A stretch of 64,000 nucleotides of DNA from positions 9,174,334 to 9,238,333 of the forward strand of contig NZ_CP100416.1 in the NCBI RefSeq assembly GCF_026017845.1, given 5' to 3'. Positions 1 to 8,336 of this stretch are shown here, piece by piece. How positions within the stretch are numbered: the stretch's first letter is position 1; the number at the start of each line of letters is the position of its first letter. This DNA comes from Amycolatopsis mediterranei. GTDB taxonomy: Bacteria; Actinomycetota; Actinomycetes; Mycobacteriales; Pseudonocardiaceae. The position numbers were made by a program, and so were the translations under genes. Under the pieces are notes generated by a model that was not told where the DNA came from, made no database searches, and saw nothing but the letters and a program-made list of their open reading frames with translations.

Positions 1-221
1 AACGAGCTGTCCTGGTAGCTGTGCTTCCAGAAGAGCGGCAGCAGGACGCTGCTCAGCACGATCAGGAGCAGCACGGCCGACGACGCCATCGCCAGCTTGT
101 GGTGCAGGAACTTCCGCAGGACCAGCTTGCCCTGGCTGCGCGGCTCGGGCAGCGCTTCCGGCGGGAGCGTGCCTTCGGCGGCGGCGGTTTCGCTCGCGAG
201 AAGAGAGTTCAAGTCAGCCAA
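1..221 (-). CDS. oligopeptide ABC transporter permease, N-terminal part (DppC/OppC-like), runs off the window
   Basis: Only about 73 N-terminal residues lie in the window; the gene continues past base 1. A TTG start at 219-221 overlaps the stop of the preceding permease by 8 bases and has GAGG a few bases upstream. The product begins with a soluble, Pro/Glu-rich N-tail and then a hydrophobic segment (AVLLLIVLSSVLLPLF) that would be the first membrane helix. This is the layout of DppC/OppC permeases, which pair with a DppB-type permease. Position directly after the DppB-like gene supports the call; function is by context because the conserved EAA loop lies outside the window. Confidence 0.75.
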   Translation of the reverse strand, partial: MADLNSLLASETAAAEGTLPPEALPEPRSQGKLVLRKFLHHKLAMASSAVLLLIVLSSVLLPLFWKHSYQDSS

Positions 222-1245
222 CGCGAATCCTCGGGTCCAGGATGCCGTACATCAGGTCGGCGATCAGGTTGGCGACGATGACACTGCTGGCGATCACCAC
301 GAGCCAACCCATCATCACCTGAGTGTCGTTCTTCGAGACGGCTTCCACCAGCAATGTGCCCATACCGTGCCAGTTGAACACCGTCTCGGTGATGATCGCG
401 CCGGCGAGCACCGAGCCGAAGTTGACCGAGAACAGCGTCGACACCGGGATCAGGGCGTTGCGGAACGCGTGCCGGAAGATGACCCGGCCGTTGCCGAGGC
501 CCTTGGCGCGCGCGGTGCGCACGTAGTCCGAGTTCATCACCTCGAGCATCGAGGCGCGCTGGAACCGGCTGTACGCGGCGAAGCTGATCGCCATGATCGA
601 CAGGGTCGGCAGCAGGTACGCGCCGATCGTGCTGGTGATGAAGTCGCCGACGCCGTCGGTCTTCAGCTGCTCCGGGCTGGTCGTGCGGAGCCACGGGTTG
701 CCGAGGACGTCGGACAGGCCGAGGTCGCGGACCCAGCCGTTGATCTCGATCGCGTAGCGCTTCAGCACGATCGCGACGCAGAAGATCGGCATCGAGAAGA
801 GCAGGAACGCCAGCGTCGTGGCCAGGTAATCCCAGATCGAGTACTGCTTCACCGCGGCGAGCACGCCGACGATGATGCCGATGATCAGCGCGAGAATCTC
901 GGCGCCGACGACCAGCTTCAGGGTGACGGCGAAGGCGGCCATCACCTTGGGCGCGACCGGCGCGAGGGCGTTGCCCTGCGCGATCGAGATGCCCCAGTTC
1001 CCGCTCAGGAAGTCGCCCAGCCACGTGAAGTAGCGGGGCACGATGCCCTGGTCGAGACCGAGCTTGGCGGCCGTGGCGGCCAGCGCTTCCTTGCTGATGG
1101 TCGGGTTCTGCCGCAGCTCGCCCAGCGGGTCGCCGGTGCCGGCGACCATGACGAAACACAAGAAAGTCCCGACCAGCAGGACGGGGATCGATATCGCCAA
1201 ACGGCGAAGGATGTAGATCACCAGGTTCAACGAACTGCTCCTCAT
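214..1245 (-). CDS. oligopeptide/dipeptide ABC transporter permease (DppB/OppB-like)
   Basis: A 343-aa integral membrane protein with a first helix at about residues 15-35 (ISIPVLLVGTFLCFVMVAG) and several later helices. It carries the BPD_transp_1 fold and an EAA-like loop near 'MLEVMNSDYVRTARAKGLGNGRV', cut here to the key A-R-A-K-G-L-G segment. It forms the inner-membrane channel with the following DppC-like protein and takes peptide from the lipoprotein encoded upstream (1417-3228). An alternative TTG start at 1230 has a better GAGGAG site, so the first five residues are uncertain. A stable hairpin at 1335-1371 separates it from the lipoprotein gene and may dampen expression of the permeases. 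Confidence 0.9.
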   Translation of the reverse strand: MRSSSLNLVIYILRRLAISIPVLLVGTFLCFVMVAGTGDPLGELRQNPTISKEALAATAAKLGLDQGIVPRYFTWLGDFLSGNWGISIAQGNALAPVAPKVMAAFAVTLKLVVGAEILALIIGIIVGVLAAVKQYSIWDYLATTLAFLLFSMPIFCVAIVLKRYAIEINGWVRDLGLSDVLGNPWLRTTSPEQLKTDGVGDFITSTIGAYLLPTLSIMAISFAAYSRFQRASMLEVMNSDYVRTARAKGLGNGRVIFRHAFRNALIPVSTLFSVNFGSVLAGAIITETVFNWHGMGTLLVEAVSKNDTQVMMGWLVVIASSVIVANLIADLMYGILDPRIRVG

Positions 1246-1334
1246 CCGGGCCTGGTCGTCAGAAGTGCGCTGGACCGCTACCCGGTTGTCTACCGTAGTG
1301 GCGGTAACCCTACGGTCAACAGCTACTTCCGGTG

Positions 1335-1371
1335 GGTACCGGGGCCCGGCTCGTGGCCGGACCCCGGTACC
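1335..1371 (-). terminator. strong intergenic hairpin between lipoprotein and permease genes
   Basis: GGTACCGGGG-CCCGG and its near-exact inverse CCGGACCCCGGTACC form about a 15-bp stem around a short loop, with one G-T type mismatch. There is no U-tract, so it may be an intrinsic terminator of the high-GC type, or a processing or stability hairpin giving high lipoprotein and lower permease expression. The symmetrical stem works on both strands. Confidence 0.5.
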
Positions 1372-1416
1372 TCCCAGGTCATCTGGAGCGAGGGGAAAGA
1401 AGAGGCGGGACGAGCC

Positions 1417-3228
1417 CTACTTCTTCTTCTCCCACTCGCCGACGTTCCACAGAACACCGTCGTACGACTGCATGTAGACGCGGTCGATGCCCTTGAACGC
1501 CCACATGCTCGGCGTCTGGAACAGCGGCAGGGTCGCGTAGTCGTCGGCGATGGCCTTGTCGGCTTCCTGGTACTTCTGCAGCTTGACCTGCTCGTCGGTC
1601 GCCTTCACCGCAGAGTTGTAGGCGTCGTCGATCTTCGAGTCGCACAGCGCCTGGTAGTTCTGCTCGCCGCCCTTGTCCGGGCAGATGTAGATCGAGCGGG
1701 ACTCCGCCTTGAACGGCTGGGCCGACCAGCCGAACAGCGCGACGTCGTAGTCACCGGTCGAGACGCGGCCACCCTTGAGGAAGTTGGCGTCGGTCTCGTC
1801 CTTGACCTCGATGCCGGCCGCCTTGGCCTGCGAGATGATGATCTCGACGGTCTGGCTGCGGCGCGCGTTCTGGTTGTGCGTGATCTTGAACGAGGCACGC
1901 ACACCGTTCTTCGCGAAGATGCCGTCGCCGCCCTTGGCCCAGCCGGCGTCGGTCAGCGTCTTGGCCGCGGCGTCGGCGCCCAGGCCCGCCTTGCTGCTGT
2001 ACAGGTCGGTGTAGCCCTCTTCACCCTGGAAGAAGACGACGCTGTTCAGCGGCTCCGCGTCCGCCTGGACCTCCTTGAGCAGCTTGTCCGTGATCTCCTT
2101 GCGGTTGACCGACTCGAGGAACGCCTTGCGGAGGTCCTTGTCGGCGAACATGCGCTTGAAGTTCAGGTCGAGGTGCTCGTAGGTCAGCTGCGGGGCCGAA
2201 CCGTAGACCACACCCTGCGCCGCGAGGCCCTTCATCGTCTGGGCCGCGGTGGCGTCCGGCTGGGTCGACGCCGCAACGTCGATCTCACCGTTCTGCAGCG
2301 CGGTCGCCATGGCCTTGGTGTCTTCCATGGCCTTCACGACGATCTTCGACGGGCCACCCTTGCCGCCCGCCCACAGCGGGTTCTTCTCGAGGGTGACGGC
2401 CTTCTGGTTGGCGTCGAACGCGGTGATCTTGTACGGGCCCGACGACGGCATGATGTCCGCCTTGAAGCCCTTCCACTCGTTCGACCAGAAGTCACCGGCG
2501 GCCTTGATCTGCGCGCCGTCGCCGGTCGGGGCCAGTTTGGTGATGTCGGCGATGCCGGTCTTGGCCTCGAGGATGTGCGCGGGCATGATCGCCGGCGAGT
2601 TGAACAGGCCCTTGTAGTCGAGGTAGGGCTCGCTGTAATCGGTGACGAAGGTCAGCGGGTCCTTGCACTCGGCCTTGCTGATCAGCGAGTACCCGGTGGT
2701 CGACGCCGAGTTGAACGGGTTCTTGCCGTCCGGGCCCTTGGCGAGGCCGCTCTGCGACAGCCACGCCAGGTACATGTCCTTGCAGTCGTAGGCCTGACCG
2801 TCCGACCACTTGATGTTCGGCTTGATCTTGTAGGTGACCTGCTGCGGGTCCTTCTGCGTGATGTCCCACGACTGGAAGACGTCGCTGTTCAGCAGCACCT
2901 TGTTGTTGCCGTCGAGCTTCAACGTACCGGAGAGCACCGCGGTCAGGACGTAGTTGTTGTACGAGCTGTTGGTGTCCGGGGTCTGGTTGTTGTACCCCGA
3001 GTACCCGTCGTCGATACCGATCGTGACCGTGCCGTCGTACCCCGGGGTGTCCGCGAGCTTGAACAGGTCACCGGTCTCGGCCTTGCCGGCAGCCATCGCC
3101 TTGACGTCGGTCGACGATCCGTTCTTGTCGGTGTTGCCCGAACCCGAATCGCCGCCGCTGCAGGCGCTCAGCAACAGCGAAGCGCCGGCGACGAGCGACA
3201 AAGCGGAGACAGCTTTGGATCTCCTCAT
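1417..3228 (-). CDS. family 5 extracellular solute-binding lipoprotein (DppA/OppA-like)
   Basis: A 603-aa lipoprotein that would bind oligopeptides outside the membrane and deliver them to the permeases encoded downstream. The ATG at 3228 was chosen over a longer frame because AGGAGGG lies about 8 bases upstream and the peptide then starts MRRSKAVSALSL, a typical signal sequence ending in the lipobox LSAC (Cys about residue 23). The mature protein shows the SBP_bac_5 pattern, including 'YKIKPNIKWSDGQ' (about 130-145) and a long substrate-binding body. It ends in Lys-rich 'GEWEKKK'. Two hairpins (3252-3275 and 3284-3305) sit in its 5' leader. Real substrate specificity cannot be read from the sequence. 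Confidence 0.9.
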   Translation of the reverse strand: MRRSKAVSALSLVAGASLLLSACSGGDSGSGNTDKNGSSTDVKAMAAGKAETGDLFKLADTPGYDGTVTIGIDDGYSGYNNQTPDTNSSYNNYVLTAVLSGTLKLDGNNKVLLNSDVFQSWDITQKDPQQVTYKIKPNIKWSDGQAYDCKDMYLAWLSQSGLAKGPDGKNPFNSASTTGYSLISKAECKDPLTFVTDYSEPYLDYKGLFNSPAIMPAHILEAKTGIADITKLAPTGDGAQIKAAGDFWSNEWKGFKADIMPSSGPYKITAFDANQKAVTLEKNPLWAGGKGGPSKIVVKAMEDTKAMATALQNGEIDVAASTQPDATAAQTMKGLAAQGVVYGSAPQLTYEHLDLNFKRMFADKDLRKAFLESVNRKEITDKLLKEVQADAEPLNSVVFFQGEEGYTDLYSSKAGLGADAAAKTLTDAGWAKGGDGIFAKNGVRASFKITHNQNARRSQTVEIIISQAKAAGIEVKDETDANFLKGGRVSTGDYDVALFGWSAQPFKAESRSIYICPDKGGEQNYQALCDSKIDDAYNSAVKATDEQVKLQKYQEADKAIADDYATLPLFQTPSMWAFKGIDRVYMQSYDGVLWNVGEWEKKK

Positions 3229-3251
3229 GAAGTGTGCCCTCCTAGCACTGA

Positions 3252-3305
3252 GCCCTTGAATATCGGGACAAGGGCCCACACCGCTCCGGTTTGGATGGGC
3301 CGGAG
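3252..3305 (-). promoter_or_regulatory. two tandem hairpins in the 5' leader of the peptide-binding lipoprotein
   Basis: GCCCTTG (3252-3258) pairs with CAAGGGC (3269-3275), and CTCCGG (3284-3289) pairs with CCGGAG (3300-3305). The first stem lies a few bases upstream of the AGGAGGG ribosome-binding site, so it could affect translation or mRNA stability. No known riboswitch consensus was recognised. Confidence 0.35.
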
Positions 3306-3518
3306 CCTACGACACGCCAAGCGACACTCAACTGGCGCACTGCGGGAGCACGCTAGAAAGGAAAAGCACCGACAGTCACCAGTTCAGGGTCGATCGTGAC
3401 CAAAGGGTGACTTCCAGTCGACATCCAGAAATACGACGGTTACCTCATGGATTCACAACGTCCCACTCGAAGGCGTTGGTAAAGATCACCCGGTAGTACT
3501 GAATGCGTAGCCAACCGA

Positions 3519-5255
3519 TTACTTCGGGCCGCGAGTCCAGTTCACCGCCGACCCGAACGGGCCCACCATCGGGGGACCAGGCGTGACGCCCGAGATGCCC
3601 GAGCCGATCGCCAGGGTGTCAGCCAATTGGAACAGCGGAATCACCACGTTCTGGCGCCAAAGTTCAGGCTCCAGGGTGGTCAGCGCCTCGGTGACGGAGG
3701 TCGATCCGGACAGCGCCGCGTCGATCGACGGCTGCAGCGCCGGGTCGCAGAAGCCGGCCGCGTTGCCCGGGACGACGGGCTTGGTCTTGTCCACGCCCGC
3801 GGCCGTCTGCTCCGGGCGGCAGCCGAAGGTCGAGGCGAGGACCGACGCGGTGTCGCCGCCGACCGCCTGCGGGACGACCGCGATGTCGATCCCGACGTTG
3901 CCCGCCGAGTCGCCGGTCGGCTGCTGGACCCCGCCCACGACCGGCATCGCCAGCAGGCCGCTGAACAGGTCCCGCGGCTGCGGCGTGATCGCGTTGACCT
4001 CGATGCCCTGCGCGGCGAGCTCGCTGGTGAGCTCCTTGGCGATCGTCGCGTACGGCTCCTGGGTGGCTGGGGAGGCGATGACCAGCGAGAGCGCCCGGCC
4101 GTTCTTGCGCCAGGTGCCCGCGGTCTTGGTGTAGCCGGCCGCCGTCAGCGACTGCTCGGCCTTGGCGACGTCGGGGGCGGTGGGCGGGCCGGGCGGGATG
4201 GTCGCCGCGTAGCCCTTCACCGACGGCGCGGTCACCTGGGCGTCGGCGTGGAGCGTCGACGACGGGCCGCCGTTGACGCCCTCGGTGATCAGCTTGGTGC
4301 GGTCGATCAGCGCGGCCACCCCGGCGCGCACCTGGGCGTCCTGCAGCGTCGCGCTGACCGGGCGCAGCAGCACGTCCGCCACGAGCGGGCGGGCCACGGT
4401 GTGCAGCCGCACCGACGAGCCGAGCTCGCCGAGCAGCTTGAGCTCGTCGCCGGTGGTCCGCGCCAGCGCGAACTGGTCGTTGCCGCTGCGCAGCGCGGCC
4501 AGCAGCGTGTTCTGGTCCGACCGGCGGAGCACGATCCGGTCGATCGCGGCGGGCTTCTCCCAATAGCGCTCGTTGCGCTCGAGGATCACCTCGCCGCGGG
4601 CGGTGTCCAGGCTCTTGATCGAGAACGGGCCGGCGACCGCCGGGAAGTTCGACGCGAGCGCCCCGCGCCAGCCGTCGGGCGCGTCCTTGAGCAGGTGGGC
4701 AGGCAGCAGGTCGGAGAACAGCGTCTGCCAGCCGGGGTACGGCTTGGCGAAGGTGACCTCGACGCGCTTGCCGCCTTCGCGGGACTGCAGGTCGGTGATC
4801 TGCCGGTAGCCGGCGGGCCCGAGCACGCCGGGCTGGTCGCGCAGCTGGGTCCGCAGGTAGTCGAAGTCCTCGGCGGCGATCGGCGCGCCGTCGGACCAGG
4901 AGGCGTCGGGCCGGATCTCGTAGGCCACCACGAACGGCTGCTGCGAGATCACCTCCGCGGACTTCATCAGGTTCTTGTCGAGCTGGGTGGCGCCGTCGTC
5001 CTTCTGGCGGAACACCGAGGGCAGCAGCAGCTGCGAGAGCGCGGAGGTCACCTGGGACGAGTCCGCGAGGTTGTGCGGGTTGTACCCGCCGAGCACGTCG
5101 TCGACGCCGACGACGATCTGCGACGGCGTCTTGCCGGTGGTGGACACGGGCGCGACCGACGACGACACGACCGGGGGTGGCGGGGTGTTGGAACAGGCGG
5201 TGAGCAGCACGGTCGCGAGTGCCAGTACCGGCACCGCCTTGCGATTCACCCGCAC
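3519..5255 (-). CDS. lpqW: LpqW-like family 5 substrate-binding lipoprotein
   Basis: A 578-aa lipoprotein if the GTG at 5255 is used; that start has GGGAGGA about 8 bases upstream, while the longer frame to 5294 has no clear site. Signal peptide with lipobox LLTAC, then a Pro/Ser/Thr-rich linker, then an SBP_bac_5 body. The region 'IVVGVDDVLGGYNPH', 'SALSQLLLPSVFR' and 'YEIRPDASWSDGAPIAAED' closely resembles mycobacterial LpqW, which lies next to typA (Rv1165/Rv1166) just as here. LpqW in mycobacteria influences phosphatidylinositol mannoside/lipoarabinomannan synthesis rather than peptide uptake, so this protein may not work with the adjacent permeases. Assignment rests on resemblance plus synteny, not a search. 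Confidence 0.8.
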   Translation of the reverse strand: MRVNRKAVPVLALATVLLTACSNTPPPPVVSSSVAPVSTTGKTPSQIVVGVDDVLGGYNPHNLADSSQVTSALSQLLLPSVFRQKDDGATQLDKNLMKSAEVISQQPFVVAYEIRPDASWSDGAPIAAEDFDYLRTQLRDQPGVLGPAGYRQITDLQSREGGKRVEVTFAKPYPGWQTLFSDLLPAHLLKDAPDGWRGALASNFPAVAGPFSIKSLDTARGEVILERNERYWEKPAAIDRIVLRRSDQNTLLAALRSGNDQFALARTTGDELKLLGELGSSVRLHTVARPLVADVLLRPVSATLQDAQVRAGVAALIDRTKLITEGVNGGPSSTLHADAQVTAPSVKGYAATIPPGPPTAPDVAKAEQSLTAAGYTKTAGTWRKNGRALSLVIASPATQEPYATIAKELTSELAAQGIEVNAITPQPRDLFSGLLAMPVVGGVQQPTGDSAGNVGIDIAVVPQAVGGDTASVLASTFGCRPEQTAAGVDKTKPVVPGNAAGFCDPALQPSIDAALSGSTSVTEALTTLEPELWRQNVVIPLFQLADTLAIGSGISGVTPGPPMVGPFGSAVNWTRGPK

Positions 5256-5502
5256 GCCCCGTTCCTCCCAGTTTCGCCCGATCGGGTCAGTCATGCTCCC
5301 ACGACCCCCTTCGCCGCCGGAACCGAGATTCCCATACCCGGATCGGGCGGCCCCGCCGCCCCAAGGTGGGCGCTATCGGAGAGGACGCGCGGAACACCGT
5401 CCGGGTTCCCGGACCGTTCCGGAACGGCGGAACGAACACGGGCCGGACACGAAAACGGTTCACGTCGGTGGTCGGCGCCAGGCGGTGAAACCGTCGCGAC
5501 CC

Positions 5503-5520
5503 CTATAAAGATATAAGGAG
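5503..5520 (-). promoter_or_regulatory. candidate promoter of lpqW
   Basis: The only strongly AT-rich stretch in the intergenic region; the minus strand reads CCTTATATCTTTATAG, which offers a TATA-like -10 about 250 bases before the chosen start. Placement is tentative and a long leader would be implied. Confidence 0.3.
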
Positions 5521-5539
5521 AAGAACGGCGGAATTCATG

Positions 5540-5570
5540 ACGCTGGGTCCGCCACCGGCCGACCCAGCGT
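5540..5570. terminator. hairpin between lpqW and typA
   Basis: ACGCTGGGTC (5540-5549) and GACCCAGCGT (5561-5570) form a perfect 10-bp stem with an 11-base loop. It is the second of two hairpins after typA and may be a back-up terminator or part of the lpqW leader. Confidence 0.45.
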
Positions 5571-5584
5571 AAGGGAACGGACAC

Positions 5585-5621
5585 GAAAAAACCTCCCGGC
5601 GACGCGCACCGGGAGGTTTTT
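5585..5621 (-). terminator. Rho-independent terminator of typA
   Basis: AAAAAACCTCCCGG (5585-5598) pairs with CCGGGAGGTTTTT (5609-5621). The GC stem flanked by A-tract and U-tract makes a textbook terminator usable in both directions, 15 bases after the typA stop. Confidence 0.9.
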
Positions 5622-5635
5622 CCGAAGCCGGGAGA

Positions 5636-7561
5636 TCAGCCGTTGTCGCGGCTCTTGGCGCGCGAACGCTCCTTCGCGCGGGTGTTGATGTCCAGCGTGA
5701 CCTTGCGGACCCGGACGACCTCGGGCGCGACCTCGACGCACTCGTCGACCGAGCAGAACTCCAGTGCCTCTTCCAGGCCCATCTTGCGCGGCCGGGCCAG
5801 CGTCTCCATCACGTCGGCGGAGGACTGACGCATGTTGGTCAGCTTCTTCTCCTTCGTGATGTTGATGTCGAGGTCCTCGAAGCGCGGGTTCTCGCCCACG
5901 ACCATGCCCTCGTAGACCTCGGCGCCCGGCTCGACGAAGAACGTACCGCGGTCGGCCAGCTGGATCATCGCGTACGCGGTGACCGGCCCGGTGCGGTCGG
6001 CGACCAAGGAGCCGCTGTGGCGGGTGCGGATCTCCCCCGCCCACGGGAAGTAGCCCTCGAACACGTGGTTCGCGATGCCGGTGCCGCGGGTCTCGGTGAG
6101 GAAGTCGGTGCGGAAGCTGATCAGGCCGCGCGACGGGAGCACGTACTCCAGCTTGATCCGGCCGGTGCCGTTGCCGCTCATGTCCTCCATGCGGCCCTTG
6201 CGCGCCGCCAGGAGCTGGGTGATCGCGCCGAGGTGCTCCTCCGGCGAGTCGATGTAGAGGCGCTCGAACGGCTCGTGCAGCTTGCCGTCGATCGTGCGCA
6301 GGACCACCTGCGGCTTGCCCACGGTCAGCTCGAAGCCCTCGCGGCGCATCTGCTCGACGAGGATGGCCAGCGCCAGCTCGCCACGACCCTGGACCTCCCA
6401 GGTGTCGGGGCGCTCGGTCGGCAGGACGCGGATGCTGACGTTACCGATCAGCTCCTGGTCGAGGCGGGCCTTGACCAGCCGCGCGGTGACCTTGTCGCCG
6501 CCGTTGCGCCCGGCCAGCGGCGAGGTGTTGACGCCGATGGTCATCGAGATCGCGGGCTCGTCGACGGTGATCCGGGGCAGCGCGACCGGGTTGTCGGAGT
6601 CGGCGAGGGTGTCGCCGATGGTGATGTCCGGAATGCCCGCGATGGCGACGAGCTCGCCGGCGCTGGCCTCGGTCGCCGGGACGCGGGTGAGCGCCTCGGT
6701 GACCAGCAGCTCGGAGATCCGGACGTTCTGGACGTTGCCGTCTTCGCGCATCCAGGCCACGGTCTGGCCCTTGCGCAGCTTGCCGGCGTGGATGCGGATC
6801 AGCGCGATGCGGCCGAGGAAGTTGGACGCGTCGAGGTTGGTGACCAGCGCCTGCAGCGGCGCGTCGAGGTCGGCGGCGGGCGGCGGCACGTGCCGGAGCA
6901 GGGTGTCGAACAGCGGGTCGAGGTTTTCGCTCTCCGGGATCTCGCCGTCGGCGGGCTGCTCCAGGCTCGCCTTGCCGGCGCGCGCGGAGGCGTAGACGAC
7001 CGGGAGGTCGAGGATCGCGTCGTGGTCGGCGTCCTCGATGTCGCTGGCCAGCTCGAGCAGCAGGTCGTGGGTCTCCTCGACGACCTCGGCGATCCGGGCG
7101 TCCGGCCGGTCGGTCTTGTTGACCAGCAGGATCACCGGCAGGCCGGCTTCGAGGGTCTTGCGCAGCACGAACCGGGTCTGCGGGAGCGGGCCCTCGGACG
7201 CGTCGACCAGCAGGACGACGCCGTCGACCATGGCCAGGCCGCGCTCGACCTCACCGCCGAAGTCGGCGTGGCCGGGGGTGTCGATGACGTTGATCGTCAC
7301 CGAGCCCTCGGGCGTCTGGCGGTGGATCGAGGTGTTCTTCGCGAGGATCGTGATGCCCTTTTCGCGCTCCAGCTCCCCCGAGTCCATCACGCGGTCGACG
7401 ACCTCGGCGCGCTCGGCGAAGGCGCCGGACTGGCGGAGCATCGCGTCCACCAGCGTGGTCTTGCCGTGGTCAACGTGGGCGACGATCGCGACGTTGCGCA
7501 GGTCGGGCCGGGTCTTACCGGTCGGCCGGCCGGTTTCGACGGTAGCGCTGGCTGCGGGCAC
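5636..7561 (-). CDS. typA: translational GTPase TypA/BipA
   Basis: A 641-aa ribosome-binding GTPase of the elongation-factor family, involved in ribosome assembly and stress adaptation. The GTG at 7561 is preferred because AGGAG lies about 7 bases upstream; a longer frame to 7603 lacks a site. Visible motifs: P-loop AHVDHGKT (about residues 24-31), switch I region 'ELEREKGITILAKN', DTPGHADFG (G3) and NKTDRP (G4), followed by domain II, EF-G-like domain III ('GRGELALAILVEQMRREGFE') and the TypA-specific C-terminal domain. Length fits the actinobacterial family. A strong terminator follows directly. Transcribed alone toward the lpqW-like gene. Confidence 0.97.
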   Translation of the reverse strand: MPAASATVETGRPTGKTRPDLRNVAIVAHVDHGKTTLVDAMLRQSGAFAERAEVVDRVMDSGELEREKGITILAKNTSIHRQTPEGSVTINVIDTPGHADFGGEVERGLAMVDGVVLLVDASEGPLPQTRFVLRKTLEAGLPVILLVNKTDRPDARIAEVVEETHDLLLELASDIEDADHDAILDLPVVYASARAGKASLEQPADGEIPESENLDPLFDTLLRHVPPPAADLDAPLQALVTNLDASNFLGRIALIRIHAGKLRKGQTVAWMREDGNVQNVRISELLVTEALTRVPATEASAGELVAIAGIPDITIGDTLADSDNPVALPRITVDEPAISMTIGVNTSPLAGRNGGDKVTARLVKARLDQELIGNVSIRVLPTERPDTWEVQGRGELALAILVEQMRREGFELTVGKPQVVLRTIDGKLHEPFERLYIDSPEEHLGAITQLLAARKGRMEDMSGNGTGRIKLEYVLPSRGLISFRTDFLTETRGTGIANHVFEGYFPWAGEIRTRHSGSLVADRTGPVTAYAMIQLADRGTFFVEPGAEVYEGMVVGENPRFEDLDINITKEKKLTNMRQSSADVMETLARPRKMGLEEALEFCSVDECVEVAPEVVRVRKVTLDINTRAKERSRAKSRDNG

Positions 7562-7755
7562 GCGAGAACTCCTGAACTTCAAGGGTTGGATGGCCGCGCA
7601 CACCGTTCAGGCATCCCGTGACCGGCTCTGGTCACACGCGGACCTCACCCAGGATACCTGGCGCCCTTGTGTGAGCGGCCCCACGCCCCCCTGTCGGTTA
7701 GGCTGACCTAACGTGGAAACCCGGTGAAGGTCGCCGATCCGGAAGGTGCGTGCGC

Positions 7756-7905
7756 GTGGGCAAGAAGCCGAAAGACCCGCGAAAGGTCGTGCGCAAGCTC
7801 ATGAAGGCCGGCAAGGTCAAGAAGAAGTGCTGCCGGTCGACGCCGCGCTGCAAGAAGTGCCCGGTATTGGCTCTGAAGAAGGCGAAGCTGGACCTGGCCG
7901 CCTGA
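7756..7905 (+). CDS. 49-aa Lys/Cys-rich small protein
   Basis: GTG start at 7756 with GGAAGG about 9 bases upstream; an in-frame GTG at 7750 is too close to that site. The peptide is very basic (about one third Lys/Arg) and contains the cluster CC-x5-C-x2-C (residues about 25-35), which could bind a zinc ion or nucleic acid. It lies divergent from typA and convergent with the YciI gene, three bases away. Too short for firm family assignment; similar tiny Cys/Lys proteins occur beside typA in related actinomycetes as far as I recall, but this was not searched. Confidence 0.65.
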   Translation: MGKKPKDPRKVVRKLMKAGKVKKKCCRSTPRCKKCPVLALKKAKLDLAA

Positions 7906-7908
7906 GTG

Positions 7909-8208
7909 CTAGCGGGAGACGGCCTCGTTGAGCAGCCGGAGCTCCGGCGCGGTCTTCGTCGGCGAGAACTCGATGACCTCGTACTGCGCGAGGTGCTTCA
8001 CGCAGAACGGGTCGGACGCCAGGATGGCGTCGAGCTTCCCGCGGGACATCGGGCGCGAGATGATCACGCCGCCGGTGCGCGGGTTCCGCCGCCCGGACGC
8101 CAGGAAGTGGCCGTGCTCGTACTGCTTGTTCAGCCACTCGGCGTGGTCCGGGAGCGCGTAGTCGATTTCCTCGATCGGGGCCGTGTAGTTCAGCAGGACG
8201 ACATACAT
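7909..8208 (-). CDS. YciI family protein (YCII-related domain)
   Basis: A 99-aa single-domain protein beginning MYVVLLNYTAPIEEID. The YCII pattern is clear: an N-terminal beta strand, the conserved His of 'DHAEWL', and 'LASGRRNPRTGGVIISR' with a later 'DPFCVKHLAQYEVIEF'. Members of this ferredoxin-like fold family often act as small oxygenases, dehydrochlorinases or accessory domains, and most are uncharacterised. Monocistronic, convergent with the 49-aa gene. No biochemical role can be inferred from context. Confidence 0.88.
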   Translation of the reverse strand: MYVVLLNYTAPIEEIDYALPDHAEWLNKQYEHGHFLASGRRNPRTGGVIISRPMSRGKLDAILASDPFCVKHLAQYEVIEFSPTKTAPELRLLNEAVSR

Positions 8209-8275
8209 GGTTAAGACCGTAACTCCGCTCGCGCCCGCGCGCGTCCGGACGATGCGAACTGGTGACGGATCCGGC

Positions 8276-8281
8276 TATAGT
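8276..8281 (+). promoter_or_regulatory. -10 element of the trpS leader transcript
   Basis: TATAGT lies 7 bases upstream of the GTG of the leader peptide, which would place the transcript start at or next to that GTG, giving a leaderless mRNA for the leader peptide. The matching -35 is weak (ATGCGA at 8252-8257). Prediction only. Confidence 0.55.
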
Positions 8282-8288
8282 CGGCGGC

Positions 8289-8336
8289 GTGTACACGCAG
8301 ACGTCCAGCTGGTGGCCGCCCTCGGCGGCCTGCTGA
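8289..8336 (+). CDS. trp leader peptide with tandem Trp codons (15 aa)
   Basis: Reads MYTQTSSWWPPSAAC then TGA. Two adjacent UGG codons at 8310-8315 are the sensor: Trp is otherwise rare, and they immediately precede hairpin strand 1 of the attenuator. No ribosome-binding site is visible, consistent with leaderless translation from the GTG. When charged tRNA-Trp is short, a ribosome would stall here and cover strand 1. The regulated gene is the tryptophanyl-tRNA synthetase 89 bases downstream. Confidence 0.85.
   Translation: MYTQTSSWWPPSAAC

Larger units (their letters stand above)
5256..5635. other. 380-bp intergenic region: lpqW promoter region and typA terminator
   Basis: No convincing gene. 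It holds, from the typA side, a U-tract terminator (5585-5621), a perfect 10-bp stem (5540-5570) and an AT-rich patch at 5503-5520 (CTATAAAGATATAAGG on the plus strand) unusual for this genome, which read leftward is the best candidate for the lpqW promoter core. Confidence 0.5.

Noticed and set aside
97..3399. A 1100-codon open frame on the plus strand opposite the peptide transporter
   Set aside because: It is antisense to three well-supported genes and its sequence is rich in Arg/Val/Leu/Asp of the shadow-frame type; high G+C creates such frames.
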